Source of the DNA: CAYXWM01 sp964468805
GTDB lineage: Bacteria; Bacillota; Clostridia; Lachnospirales; WRBF01
Reading direction: 5' to 3'
DNA length: 64,000 nt
NCBI GenBank assembly: GCA_964468805.1
Contig: CAYXWM010000001.1
Span: 1 to 64,000 of the forward strand
A program made the position numbers and the translations under genes. Shown here one piece after another: positions 1 to 7,822 of this stretch. Positions within the stretch are counted from its first letter, which is position 1, and every line of letters begins with the position of its first letter. The notes under the pieces are model-generated. The model was not told the DNA's origin. It made no database searches and was given only the letters and a program-made list of their open reading frames with translations.

Positions 1-267
1 GGCGGTGCAAAAGGCAAACGTTTTGCTTTACCCAACTCTCAAATATTGATACATCAACCTCTGGGCGGTGCAAGAGGTCAGGCTTCCGACATTCAAATTC
101 ATGCAGAACAAATCATAAAAACCAAACAAAAATTAAACGCAATGCTGGCTCAAAACACCGGCAAACCACTGGAAGTAGTAGAACGTGACACCGACAGAGA
201 TTACTATATGTCCGCAGAAGACGCAGTACAATACGGCTTAATTGACTCCATAATTACAAAACGATAA
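1..267 (+). CDS. clpP: ATP-dependent Clp protease proteolytic subunit ClpP, 3' part
   Basis: The frame is open from base 1 and encodes the last 88 residues of ClpP, the serine peptidase that forms a double heptameric ring and degrades substrates fed by ClpX or ClpC. The catalytic His is visible in the IHQPLGG motif and the catalytic Asp in the ERDTDRDYYMSAEDAV region followed by YGLID. The nucleophile Ser lies upstream of the window. clpX follows about 540 bp downstream, the usual partner order, although a terminator and a repeat element lie between them, so the two are probably not strictly cotranscribed. Identification is secure; only the 5' end is missing. Confidence 0.96.
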   Translation, partial: GGAKGKRFALPNSQILIHQPLGGARGQASDIQIHAEQIIKTKQKLNAMLAQNTGKPLEVVERDTDRDYYMSAEDAVQYGLIDSIITKR

Positions 268-272
268 TAAAC

Positions 273-308
273 AAGGGCGGAGAGAACCGGCGGTTCTCAC
301 TGCCCTTT
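273..308 (+). terminator. intrinsic terminator after clpP
   Basis: A two-part hairpin starts 6 nt after the clpP stop. The outer arms AAGGGC and GCCCTT enclose an 8-bp inner stem GAGAACCG/CGGTTCTC, followed by TTTGTATT. The T-run is short, so termination may be partial. Confidence 0.75.
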
Positions 309-355
309 GTATTAAGAAACATTGGTTGAATTTTTTTTACCTTGGGTTTGAGTTA

Positions 356-459
356 TATACTAATTCCATATAAGATGAAGGACAAAAATAATCGTTTTTT
401 CCTTGAACCGTTGGAAAAAATCAATTATTTTTGTCCTCTGTTTAAAATGGAATCAGTAT
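356..459 (+). repeat. MITE-like inverted repeat, family 1, copy 1
   Basis: About 104 bp between clpP and clpX. The ends are near-inverted repeats (TACTAATTCCAT at the left, ATGGAATCAGTA at the right), with long internal complementary blocks (GGACAAAAATAAT against ATTATTTTTGTCC). Near-identical copies occur at 5024-5128 (opposite orientation) and 21155-21258 (same orientation). No transposase is encoded. The rest of the 268-809 gap shows no convincing gene; a short frame across the element is a by-product of the repeat. Confidence 0.8.
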
Positions 460-809
460 TTAACATACAAATAATACTGTTAACTTTTTTCAACCAATGT
501 TTTATGCAATGTGTTTATAGATTAATTTTTAAGAGGAAAAAAATCGTCGGAATTTTATTGGTAAATTATTGATAACTGCTTGAATACCGGTTTATTCTGT
601 AATAGAATATAAACCATAAAAATAAAATGAATAGACCCTTATTGCTTTACGATTGTTTCATTGAATTAGGGTAGGACAGATAAAGATACCGAATCGGTTT
701 TATGTTTACGCATAGCCTGTTTTATGAATAAGCTTAAAATATGGAGGAAACCTACCGTGTTTACTTTGACCGGGTTTCTAATCGGTATCAGATAATAAGG
801 AGGCAAATA

Positions 810-2108
810 ATGGCAACAAAATTTGATGACAGAAAGACTCTTCGTTGTTCTTTCTGCAACAAAACCCAAGATAGCGTAAGAAAACTTATTTCAGGACCTA
901 ACAGTTATATTTGCAATGAATGTATAGACTTGTGTTACGAATTATTGGAGATAGATGGAGTAGAAATTAAAGACGTATCCGCAGAAGGCTTTAAAGTGCC
1001 CAAGCCTGCAGAAATCCGTGCCTTTTTGGACGATTACGTAATCGGTCAAGACAGTGCAAAAAAGGCGCTTTCCGTGGCTGTTTACAACCACTACAAACGT
1101 GTTATTTTCAAAGATGCTCCGGACGATATAGATTTGCAAAAATCCAATATTTTGGTTGTAGGTCCTACCGGTGTGGGTAAGACCCTTCTTGCACAAACTC
1201 TGGCAAAAATGCTTGACGTACCCTTTGCCATTGCAGATGCAACCACACTAACCGAAGCCGGCTATGTAGGCGAAGACGTAGAAAATATCTTGCTTAAACT
1301 CATACAAGCCGCCGATTTTGACATTGAACGGGCTCAACGTGGCATTATTTACGTAGACGAAATCGATAAAATTGCACGAAAAACCGATAATCCATCCATT
1401 ACCCGTGATGTAAGCGGCGAAGGCGTTCAACAGGCACTGCTTAAAATTTTGGAAGGCACCGTAGCTTCCGTACCTCCGCAAGGCGGCAGAAAGCATCCTC
1501 ACCAAGATTTCATCCAAATAGACACTACTAATATTCTGTTTATCTGCGGCGGAAACTTCGGCGGTATAGAAAAAATTATCGAACAACGCCAAAACAAAAA
1601 AATCATTGGTTTTGGTGCGGATAATAAAAGCAAACAAGAACGTCTCAGCGATGATATACTTAAAGACCTCTTACCCCAAGATTTACTTAAATACGGCTTA
1701 ATTCCGGAATTGGTAGGAAGATTGCCGGTAGTGGTAACCATGAATTCTTTGGATGAAAACGCCTTACTTTCCATCCTCACAAAACCCAAAAATGCCCTTA
1801 CCAAGCAATACAGATACCTTTTCGAAATTGACAATGTTCGTTTGGAATTTAACGACGAAGCTCTGTCCGCAATTGCAAAATTGGCTATAGAGCGTGAAAC
1901 CGGTGCCAGGGGTCTTCGTGCTATAGTAGAAGGTTTCATGATGGATATTATGTACGACATACCTTCAAACGAAACCATTGAAAAGGTAATAATTACAAAA
2001 GATACAGTCTTAAACAACGCAGCACCCGAGATAATCTACAACGAAAATCGCCAACCCATACCTCGCAAACAACCCAAACGTAAAACCAGAAACGTAACTG
2101 CCAGTTAA
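810..2108 (+). CDS. clpX: ATP-dependent Clp protease ATP-binding subunit ClpX
   Basis: A 432-residue AAA+ unfoldase that recognises tagged substrates and threads them into ClpP. The N-terminal zinc-binding domain has Cys13, Cys16, Cys35 and Cys38. Walker A GPTGVGKT is near residues 118-125, Walker B with Asp183-Glu184 (DEIDK), the pore loop GYVGEDV, and an IGF loop (KKIIGFG) that docks on ClpP. The C-terminus ends in a basic tail. The start chosen is the ATG preceded by AAGGAGG with a 6-nt spacer; the frame remains open 23 codons upstream, but that part has no ribosome binding site. Length and motifs are standard for the family. Confidence 0.98.
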   Translation: MATKFDDRKTLRCSFCNKTQDSVRKLISGPNSYICNECIDLCYELLEIDGVEIKDVSAEGFKVPKPAEIRAFLDDYVIGQDSAKKALSVAVYNHYKRVIFKDAPDDIDLQKSNILVVGPTGVGKTLLAQTLAKMLDVPFAIADATTLTEAGYVGEDVENILLKLIQAADFDIERAQRGIIYVDEIDKIARKTDNPSITRDVSGEGVQQALLKILEGTVASVPPQGGRKHPHQDFIQIDTTNILFICGGNFGGIEKIIEQRQNKKIIGFGADNKSKQERLSDDILKDLLPQDLLKYGLIPELVGRLPVVVTMNSLDENALLSILTKPKNALTKQYRYLFEIDNVRLEFNDEALSAIAKLAIERETGARGLRAIVEGFMMDIMYDIPSNETIEKVIITKDTVLNNAAPEIIYNENRQPIPRKQPKRKTRNVTAS

Positions 2109-2126
2109 TAGACATAATTAAAAACA

Positions 2127-2160
2127 ACAAGGGATAGCTTAGTGGCTATCCCTTTGTTTG
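2127..2160 (+). terminator. intrinsic terminator of clpX
   Basis: Stem GGGATAGC/GCTATCCC with a 6-nt loop (TTAGTG), flanked by AA before and TTTGTTTG after, 20 nt past the clpX stop. Confidence 0.85.
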
Positions 2161-2242
2161 TATTATGGCAAGAATAAGTATTTAATAAATTTGAAGCTTA
2201 GTTTATTTACATAAATACGGGTTAAGTTTATTTTTTAGGAGG

Positions 2243-2278
2243 ACAAGGAACGATATATCCCCGCAAATCGTTCCTTGT
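2243..2278 (-). terminator. hairpin between convergent clpX and lipoprotein gene
   Basis: A perfect 12-bp inverted repeat ACAAGGAACGAT/ATCGTTCCTTGT with a 12-nt loop, about 50 bp past the end of the minus-strand lipoprotein gene. A T-run follows only after several bases on the minus strand, so it may act as a weak terminator or an mRNA 3' end stabiliser. Confidence 0.5.
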
Positions 2279-2329
2279 AAGTATAAAGAAGTTTGTAACT
2301 ATATTATTTCTGACTATTCTTGCCTAATC

Positions 2330-2734
2330 TTACTGATCGGTATCATCCGGTACATCGCCGCCGTCATCTTCTTGTTGAAATTGTGCAAGTTTTTCGTATT
2401 CATCCATAGCAGCTATTGCTTTATCTATTTCTACAATCAGCTTATCCGCTTCTGCCGGCTTCATTTTGGGAAGTTCTTCTGATATTTGCTTGCCCATTTC
2501 TGCTATTTGCATACCCAATTCAGAGGATTGTTGAGCTATTTCGGGTGCAGCTTCAAATAAACCTGTATCCTTAATTTTTAATGTTATTTCTTGGTAACGT
2601 TTGCCCAGTGTTTCGTATTTGCTTCCGATTTTGTCCAATTGTTCCTTAGACGGCCCGGATCCGCAGGCTGTAGCAGAAACTGCCAACAGAATTAAACTGC
2701 AAATCAAAGTAATTAACCTGGTTATTTTTTTCAT
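2330..2734 (-). CDS. small secreted lipoprotein of unknown function
   Basis: A 134-residue protein with an N-terminal signal peptide (KK, a hydrophobic stretch of about 15 residues, then SATAC) ending at a lipobox-like Cys, so it is probably lipid-anchored on the outer face of the membrane. The mature part is Lys/Glu/Gln-rich and heptad-like (predicted coiled coil), then a short acidic Asp/Glu tail. I do not recognise the family. The second Met (MKKITR) is used as start because AAAGGA lies 7 nt before it; the Met two codons earlier would sit directly on that ribosome binding site. Transcribed alone, convergent with clpX. Confidence 0.75.
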   Translation of the reverse strand: MKKITRLITLICSLILLAVSATACGSGPSKEQLDKIGSKYETLGKRYQEITLKIKDTGLFEAAPEIAQQSSELGMQIAEMGKQISEELPKMKPAEADKLIVEIDKAIAAMDEYEKLAQFQQEDDGGDVPDDTDQ

Positions 2735-2850
2735 GCTCATTTCCTTTCAAACTTATTTGGTAGAGTTTAATTAACGAATTACAATGGAGACATATAGTAT
2801 GTTTGCAGTGGATTAAGTTTTTACCCCCTTCTTCGTGTTACTGTAATTTT

Positions 2851-2878
2851 ATTATAATGCAGCAATTATGTATTTCAA
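2851..2878 (-). promoter_or_regulatory. sigma-A-type promoter of the lipoprotein gene
   Basis: On the minus strand TTGAAA, 16 bp, TATAAT; about 117 bp upstream of the lipoprotein start. Positions are read directly; activity is inferred. Confidence 0.5.
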
Positions 2879-2885
2879 GTTACCT

Positions 2886-2921
2886 GTGCTATTCGATTAA
2901 TAATCGTGCTATTCAATAGCA
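2886..2921 (+). promoter_or_regulatory. direct repeats and palindrome upstream of the LytTR regulator
   Basis: GTGCTATTC occurs twice (2886-2894 and 2906-2914), 20 bp start to start, and the second copy opens a perfect palindrome TGCTATT-C-AATAGCA (2907-2921). LytTR regulators are known to bind pairs of about 9-bp direct repeats roughly two helical turns apart, so this is a candidate autoregulatory site. The rest of the 2735-3057 gap shows only the minus-strand promoter. Confidence 0.4.
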
Positions 2922-3057
2922 GTCCTTAATGGGATTATCAGAATTATGTTAAATGTATGGCTTGTCCGTAAATTATGTAAAAATAATTCATCTGATTCAG
3001 AAATATAAGTCTGTTTTGCAATTAATCATCATGAAACCGGATTTGGAGAGATTATTT

Positions 3058-3777
3058 ATGAAAGTTGTGGTTTGTGACGACAATAGAGATGATGTTGAGT
3101 TGCTTTCAAAGTATTTGATGCAATACTCCGAGGAATTTAACCAACAATTTAATATAATACAGTTCGATTCCGGTGAAACCCTGCTTGAAAACTTTAAAGA
3201 AGAACAATACCAAATATATTTTTTGGATATCTATATGAGCGGAATGAGCGGAGTGGAAGTAGCCTCGAAAATTCGCAGTTGGGATGATGATTGCAAGATT
3301 ATTTTCACTACTTACAGTAATGAGCATATGACAGATGGGTTTGACGTTCATGCAACACATTATCTGGTTAAGCCGGTCAGCTATGAAGGCGTATGTGAAT
3401 GCATGAAAAGATGTAAGCGTCTATTTAACGAGGAGGTACGTTTTCTTGAGGTAGCTGTACAGGGGCAAATCCTTCGACTTCCCTTAAAGGGTATTAATTA
3501 CATAGAGGCGGTTCGTAACGGTATTATTATTTCCTATACAACCGATAAAATCAAATGCTACGATACCTTATCCAACATCAGAAAAAAGCTGGACGACAGT
3601 ATTTTTTTGACTTGTCACAGAGGTTTTATTGTAAATATGAGAAGAGTTAAGGCTCTGGCTAAAGACGGTTTTTTAATGTACGACGATAAATTTGTGCCCA
3701 TAAGACAAAAAGGAAGAAACGAAATAAAGACTGCATTTAAGAATTTTATTTTTAACAGTATTAGGCACGAAGTGTAG
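3058..3777 (+). CDS. LytTR-family response regulator
   Basis: A 239-residue AgrA/LytR-type transcription factor. The N-terminal receiver domain has the acidic pair Asp7-Asp8, phosphoacceptor Asp57 (YFLDIYMSG), the signalling Thr84 and Lys105 (YLVKP). The C-terminal LytTR DNA-binding domain spans about residues 138-235, with the typical CHRGFIVN segment. Start chosen at the ATG preceded by GGAGAG with 7 nt spacing; the frame is open 35 codons further upstream without support. There is no intact histidine kinase next to it, but a kinase-like scrap lies about 370 bp downstream. A terminator follows at once, so the gene is now monocistronic. Confidence 0.92.
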   Translation: MKVVVCDDNRDDVELLSKYLMQYSEEFNQQFNIIQFDSGETLLENFKEEQYQIYFLDIYMSGMSGVEVASKIRSWDDDCKIIFTTYSNEHMTDGFDVHATHYLVKPVSYEGVCECMKRCKRLFNEEVRFLEVAVQGQILRLPLKGINYIEAVRNGIIISYTTDKIKCYDTLSNIRKKLDDSIFLTCHRGFIVNMRRVKALAKDGFLMYDDKFVPIRQKGRNEIKTAFKNFIFNSIRHEV

Positions 3778-3835
3778 TATGTTTTTATAACCGTTTTTTC
3801 ATCAAGCTAACAGTCATAGGAATATATCCAAAATA

Positions 3836-3870
3836 AAAGGGGATAGCTGTAAAGCTGTCCTTTTTTGTTT
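3836..3870 (+). terminator. intrinsic terminator after the LytTR gene
   Basis: Stem GGATAGCT/AGCTGTCC (one G-T pair) with loop GTAA, preceded by AAAAGG and followed by TTTTTTG. Confidence 0.85.
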
Positions 3871-4145
3871 AAACTTTTTGTCATTTCTCTACCGGAACCG
3901 CTATACTGTAAAATAATTTCGGTAATTTGTAAAATTTTATAAAAAAACAACTGCTCATTATATTATTTCCGGTAAAATTATAGAATTTTCTTTTTTGTAC
4001 TTGTTTAAAAATAATTTGTGGTATAATATAACACAATTCTTTCAAGGTTGTTCAAAACTTCACAAATATGTAATGATTGCTTCTGTTAACTACTGATAGA
4101 AGATCGGTATACATAAGAGATGTTTGTTACATAGAAATCTCATAA

Positions 4146-4268
4146 GAAACTAACCTAAATCAGAAATTATATGTTGCAAAATCTTATCCCGGAAGCATTA
4201 TTATTAAAAAAGGAAATAACAGTACAGGTATTGGTTTGAATACTATAAAGACAGCTTGCGAAAAATAA
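4146..4268 (+). pseudogene. remnant of a GHKL sensor histidine kinase (C-terminal ATPase motif)
   Basis: A 40-codon frame without a start codon ends in STGIGLNTIKTACEK. The G-I-G-L followed by a Lys and a terminal Glu-Lys matches the last ATP-lid/G-box segment of AgrC-like GHKL kinases, which normally pair with LytTR regulators such as the one just upstream. The rest of the kinase is not recognisable in the 3778-4465 gap, so this reads as the decayed end of a lost partner gene. The match is short; it could be chance. Confidence 0.4.
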
Positions 4269-4465
4269 AACCGGTCAGAAAAAACGTAGGATCTTAAAAA
4301 TCTCTTTGCTTTTCTTTTCTGTATTGCCGGAAAAAGTTCCGGTTACGGTATCTACATAACCTGTAAATACTAAGAATTATCACCGGTCACTTAATTTAAT
4401 CACGAAATATTAACTTTTTCTATATTCAACGTTAAGACAAACTATTAACATCACGGAGGGCTTTA

Positions 4466-4957
4466 ATGGATTGCATAATAAGAAAAATCAAAGCACCGGA
4501 AGCACATCTTTTGAATAATTTTGTTTACGAAGCAATTTTTCAAAAAGAAGGGCAAGAACCCTTGCCCAGAGAGATTATTAACGAACCGGATTTGCAAAAT
4601 TACGTCAAAGACTTTACCAAACCCGATGATTTTTGCCTTGTTGCGGAAATCCGAGGTAAGGTCGTGGGAGCTGTTTGGACGAGGATTTTAGACGGAGATA
4701 TTAAGGGTTTCGGTAACATAGACAGCGAAACTCCCGAGTTTGCCATCTCTGTTTACAAAGAATACAGAGGCAATGGTATAGGAACAGCCTTAATGAAAAA
4801 TATGTTGCAGCTGCTTAAAGAAAAAAAATACAAACGAGCATCCTTGTCCGTTCAAAAAGAAAATTACGCCGCAAAAATGTATCTTGACTTGGGTTTCGAA
4901 ATTTTAGAGGAACGAGAAGACGATTACCTAATGATTTTCGATTTAAAAAAACCCTAA
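4466..4957 (+). CDS. GNAT-family N-acetyltransferase
   Basis: A 163-residue GCN5-related acetyltransferase that would transfer acetyl from acetyl-CoA to an unidentified amine. The acetyl-CoA motif A is clear in the second half (ISVYKEYRGNGIGTALM, the R-G-x-G-x-G loop and following helix), followed by motif B (KRASLSVQKENYAAKMYLDLGF). Start ATG is preceded by GGAGGG with a 6-nt spacer. It stands alone between two long non-coding gaps. The substrate cannot be told from sequence. Confidence 0.9.
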   Translation: MDCIIRKIKAPEAHLLNNFVYEAIFQKEGQEPLPREIINEPDLQNYVKDFTKPDDFCLVAEIRGKVVGAVWTRILDGDIKGFGNIDSETPEFAISVYKEYRGNGIGTALMKNMLQLLKEKKYKRASLSVQKENYAAKMYLDLGFEILEEREDDYLMIFDLKKP

Positions 4958-5023
4958 TAAAAATGCCTTAGCTTATCCCAAATGAAAACCGGGTTTGAAT
5001 TTTGGAGATAAGCTTTTATTATA

Positions 5024-5128
5024 TATACTGATTACATTTTAAACAGAGGACAAAAATAATTGATCTTTTCCAACAGTTCAAGGAAAAAACGATTATTTTT
5101 GACCTTCATCTTATATGGAATTAGTATA
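5024..5128 (-). repeat. MITE-like inverted repeat, family 1, copy 2
   Basis: Reverse-complement copy of the 356-459 element, ending in GGAATTAGTATA. Its right end overlaps by four bases (TATA) the left end of a different inverted-repeat element that starts at 5125, so two elements abut or one inserted at the end of the other. Confidence 0.8.
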
Positions 5129-5264
5129 ATTAATTACAAAAGGAATAGTAACAAAAGCTGTTCTTCGATAACGGTTAGCTCTTGCGTTTTTATGAAAAAA
5201 AACACCGGCCGCTCACCACTATGAATATACGCTTTTGTTACTACTTAACCGGCAATTAAGTATA
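5125..5264 (-). repeat. MITE-like inverted repeat, family 2, copy 1
   Basis: 140 bp with terminal inverted repeats TATAATTAATT/AATTAAGTATA (one mismatch) and subterminal AGTAACAAAAGC/GCTTTTGTTACT. It is the reverse complement of the element at 28057-28196 with scattered differences. No coding capacity. Non-autonomous element presumed mobilised in trans. Confidence 0.8.
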
Positions 5265-5287
5265 TATTTCACAATTGGTCGGTTTCC

Positions 5288-5316
5288 TTGACAATGGCTT
5301 TGTATTCTTGTAAAAT
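5288..5316 (+). promoter_or_regulatory. sigma-A promoter upstream of glnA
   Basis: TTGACA, 17 bp, TAAAAT, about 195 bp before the glnA start. The resulting leader would be long and contains the inverted repeat TTTCTTA/TAAGAAA near 5367-5382 and two GGGGTTT repeats near 5400-5418. No GlnR box was found. Confidence 0.6.
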
Positions 5317-5510
5317 TTATAGCGGCATAAGGATTCTTAATTAATAATAAGAGAATTTACCGTAAAATTTCTTAGGTAAGAAACTTAATTCAAAATCCTC
5401 GGGGTTTTATTTGGGGTTTCTCTAAGCTATTTTAACGGTTATTATACTAATATTTTTTCTCAAGTTTTTCGTTGTCTGTTTTATTCAGATTATACAAATC
5501 GGAGGAGAAT

Positions 5511-6842
5511 ATGCCAAATTATACTGCTGCGGATATAGTTAATCTTGTGAAAGAAAATGATGTAAAATTCATAAGGCTGCAATTTACCGATATTTTCGGT
5601 ATGCTTAAAAATGTTGCAATTACCGATTCTCAATTGCTCAAGGCCTTGGACAACAAGATTATGTTTGACGGCTCGTCCATAGAGGGCTTTGTTCGTATCG
5701 AAGAAAGCGATATGTACCTTTATCCGGATGTTTCTACCTTTAATATTCTGCCTTGGGGACCAAATAAGGCAAAAGTTGCCCGTATGATTTGCGACGTTTA
5801 TTTACCGGACGGCAAACCTTTTACCGGTGACCCCAGATATGTTTTACGCAGAGTTTTAAATGAAGCAAAAGAATTGGGCTATGAATTTCATGTAGGTCCG
5901 GAATGTGAATTCTTTTTGTTTAATACCAAACCCAACGGTGCCCCTACAACCGTTACTCATGACGCCGCAGGATATTTTGACTTGGCTCCGTTAGACAACG
6001 GAGAATACGTGAGAAGAGATATATGCCTTAACCTTGAAGAAATGGGCTTCGAGATAGAAGCAGCCCATCATGAAGTTGCCAAAGGGCAACACGAAATAGA
6101 TTTTAAATATGCCGAGGCTTTACCCACCGCTGACAGAATTATGACTTTTAAATTGGTGGTTAAAACTATAGCAAGGCAACATAATATGCACGCTACCTTT
6201 ATGCCCAAGCCAATTTTCGGAACGGCAGGTTCCGGTATGCATATTAATATGTCCCTTACCAAGGACGGTAAAAATGCTTTTTACGATGAAAGCGACCGAC
6301 TGGGACTAAGCAAAATAGCCTATAACTTCATAGCCGGTCTTTTAACCCATATGAAGGAAATGACATCCGTAACAAATCCCTTGGTTAACTCCTACAAACG
6401 TCTTGTTCCCGGCTTTGAGGCACCCTGTTACATAGCCTGGTCTTCACAAAACCGCAGTCCGCTGATTCGGATTCCCGCCACCAGAGGGGCAGGAACCAGG
6501 GTAGAATTACGTTGCCCTGATCCGTCGGCAAATCCCTACCTTGCCATAGCCGTTTGCCTGGCGGCAGGTCTGGACGGTATTAAGAGAGATCTTAAAGTGC
6601 CTGATTCCGTTGATACCAATGTATATCATCTTACCGAAGAACAACGGCAAGAAATGGGTATAGACAGTCTCCCGGCTACCTTATTGGAAGCCATAGAATT
6701 AACCAAAAATTCGGAATTCGTGAAAAATGCCTTGGGCGAGCATATACATACTCGATACGTGGAAGCCAAGGAGGCTGAATATAAAGAGTATGCACAAAGA
6801 ACCACACAATGGGAACTGCAAAAATATTTAATAAATTATTGA
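5511..6842 (+). CDS. glnA: glutamine synthetase, type I
   Basis: A 443-residue enzyme making glutamine from glutamate, ammonia and ATP; dodecameric in the cytoplasm and the main ammonia-assimilating step. Visible signatures are the N-terminal beta-grasp segment with MFDGSSIEGF, the metal/substrate motif VGPECEFFLF, and the ATP-site block PATRGAGTRVELRCPDPSANPYLA (too long to be chance). The length of about 443 and the lack of an extra insertion match the GSI-alpha type of Firmicutes, which is feedback-regulated rather than adenylylated. Start ATG has GGAGGAG 4-5 nt upstream; the earlier in-frame TTG has no support. Confidence 0.97.
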   Translation: MPNYTAADIVNLVKENDVKFIRLQFTDIFGMLKNVAITDSQLLKALDNKIMFDGSSIEGFVRIEESDMYLYPDVSTFNILPWGPNKAKVARMICDVYLPDGKPFTGDPRYVLRRVLNEAKELGYEFHVGPECEFFLFNTKPNGAPTTVTHDAAGYFDLAPLDNGEYVRRDICLNLEEMGFEIEAAHHEVAKGQHEIDFKYAEALPTADRIMTFKLVVKTIARQHNMHATFMPKPIFGTAGSGMHINMSLTKDGKNAFYDESDRLGLSKIAYNFIAGLLTHMKEMTSVTNPLVNSYKRLVPGFEAPCYIAWSSQNRSPLIRIPATRGAGTRVELRCPDPSANPYLAIAVCLAAGLDGIKRDLKVPDSVDTNVYHLTEEQRQEMGIDSLPATLLEAIELTKNSEFVKNALGEHIHTRYVEAKEAEYKEYAQRTTQWELQKYLINY

Positions 6843-6918
6843 TAGATATTTAAGCTCCAAACTTCTTTATAATTGAGTTTGGAAAGAAATTTTTTATTCA
6901 CATGAAAGAGGCGGTATT

Positions 6919-7758
6919 TTGAAATTTACTAAAATGCACGGAGCGGGTAACGACTATATCTACGTAAACTGCTTTGAAGAAAAAATAACCGATCCGGGAA
7001 AACTTGCCGTAAAATACAGCGACAGACACTTCGGTATAGGTTCCGACGGCTTGGTCTTGATTTGCCCTTCTCAAGTTGCGGACTTTAAAATGGAAATGTT
7101 CAACTCCGACGGAAGCCAAGCGGAAATGTGCGGAAACGCCATTCGCTGCGTAGGTAAGTATGTATATGACAGAAAGCTTACCGATAAAAAGGTTGTAACC
7201 GTTGAAACCCTTGCCGGTATTAAAACCTTGGAATTTTCCGTTACAGACGGAGCGGTCAGTTCCGTTAAAGTAAATATGGGCTCTCCCATTTTTGTTCCGC
7301 AGCAAATTCCGGCTGTATGTCCCAAACCGGAATTTACAAACGAAACCATGACCGTAGACGGTAAGGAATACAAGGTAACCTGCGTTTCCATGGGCAATCC
7401 TCATGCTGTTATTTTTATGGATGATGTTCAGGATTTGCATAATCTTAACCTTGAGCAAATAGGACCGAAATTCGAAACCCACGAATTATTCCCCAGAAAA
7501 ATAAATACTGAATTTGCAGTATTAACCCCTGAAGGCTTGCATATGCGTGTTTGGGAAAGAGGAGCCGGCGAAACTCTTGCCTGTGGAACCGGAGCTTGTG
7601 CAACTTTAGTTGCGGCTGTTAAATCCGGAGTAACAGACAAAAGAGAAATGCGTCTTATCCTCAAAGGCGGCGAATTATTAATCAATTGGAACGAAAATGA
7701 CAACAATGTATATATGACAGGCTCGGCGGAATTTGTTTTTGACGGCGAAACCCTGTAA
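6919..7758 (+). CDS. dapF: diaminopimelate epimerase
   Basis: A 279-residue PLP-independent epimerase converting LL- to meso-diaminopimelate for lysine and peptidoglycan. Both catalytic cysteines are present in their motifs: Cys71 (MCGNAIRC) and Cys222 (ACGTGAC), as is the N-terminal KMHGAGNDY. It starts with TTG; GAGGCGG sits 5-6 nt upstream and the protein begins exactly where family members do. dapL follows 64 bp later in the same direction, so the two consecutive enzymes of the pathway are probably cotranscribed. Confidence 0.97.
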   Translation: MKFTKMHGAGNDYIYVNCFEEKITDPGKLAVKYSDRHFGIGSDGLVLICPSQVADFKMEMFNSDGSQAEMCGNAIRCVGKYVYDRKLTDKKVVTVETLAGIKTLEFSVTDGAVSSVKVNMGSPIFVPQQIPAVCPKPEFTNETMTVDGKEYKVTCVSMGNPHAVIFMDDVQDLHNLNLEQIGPKFETHELFPRKINTEFAVLTPEGLHMRVWERGAGETLACGTGACATLVAAVKSGVTDKREMRLILKGGELLINWNENDNNVYMTGSAEFVFDGETL

Positions 7759-7822
7759 TACATTTCTATATTTTTAAATGGAACCGGTATAAATCACAGA
7801 AAAAATATTAAGGAGTATTGAA

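Noticed and set aside
342..572. 76-codon frame after clpP
   Set aside because: It runs through the family 1 inverted repeat, has no ribosome binding site and no recognisable protein pattern.
1248..2017. Long minus-strand frames opposite clpX
   Set aside because: Antisense shadows of a well-defined ClpX coding region.
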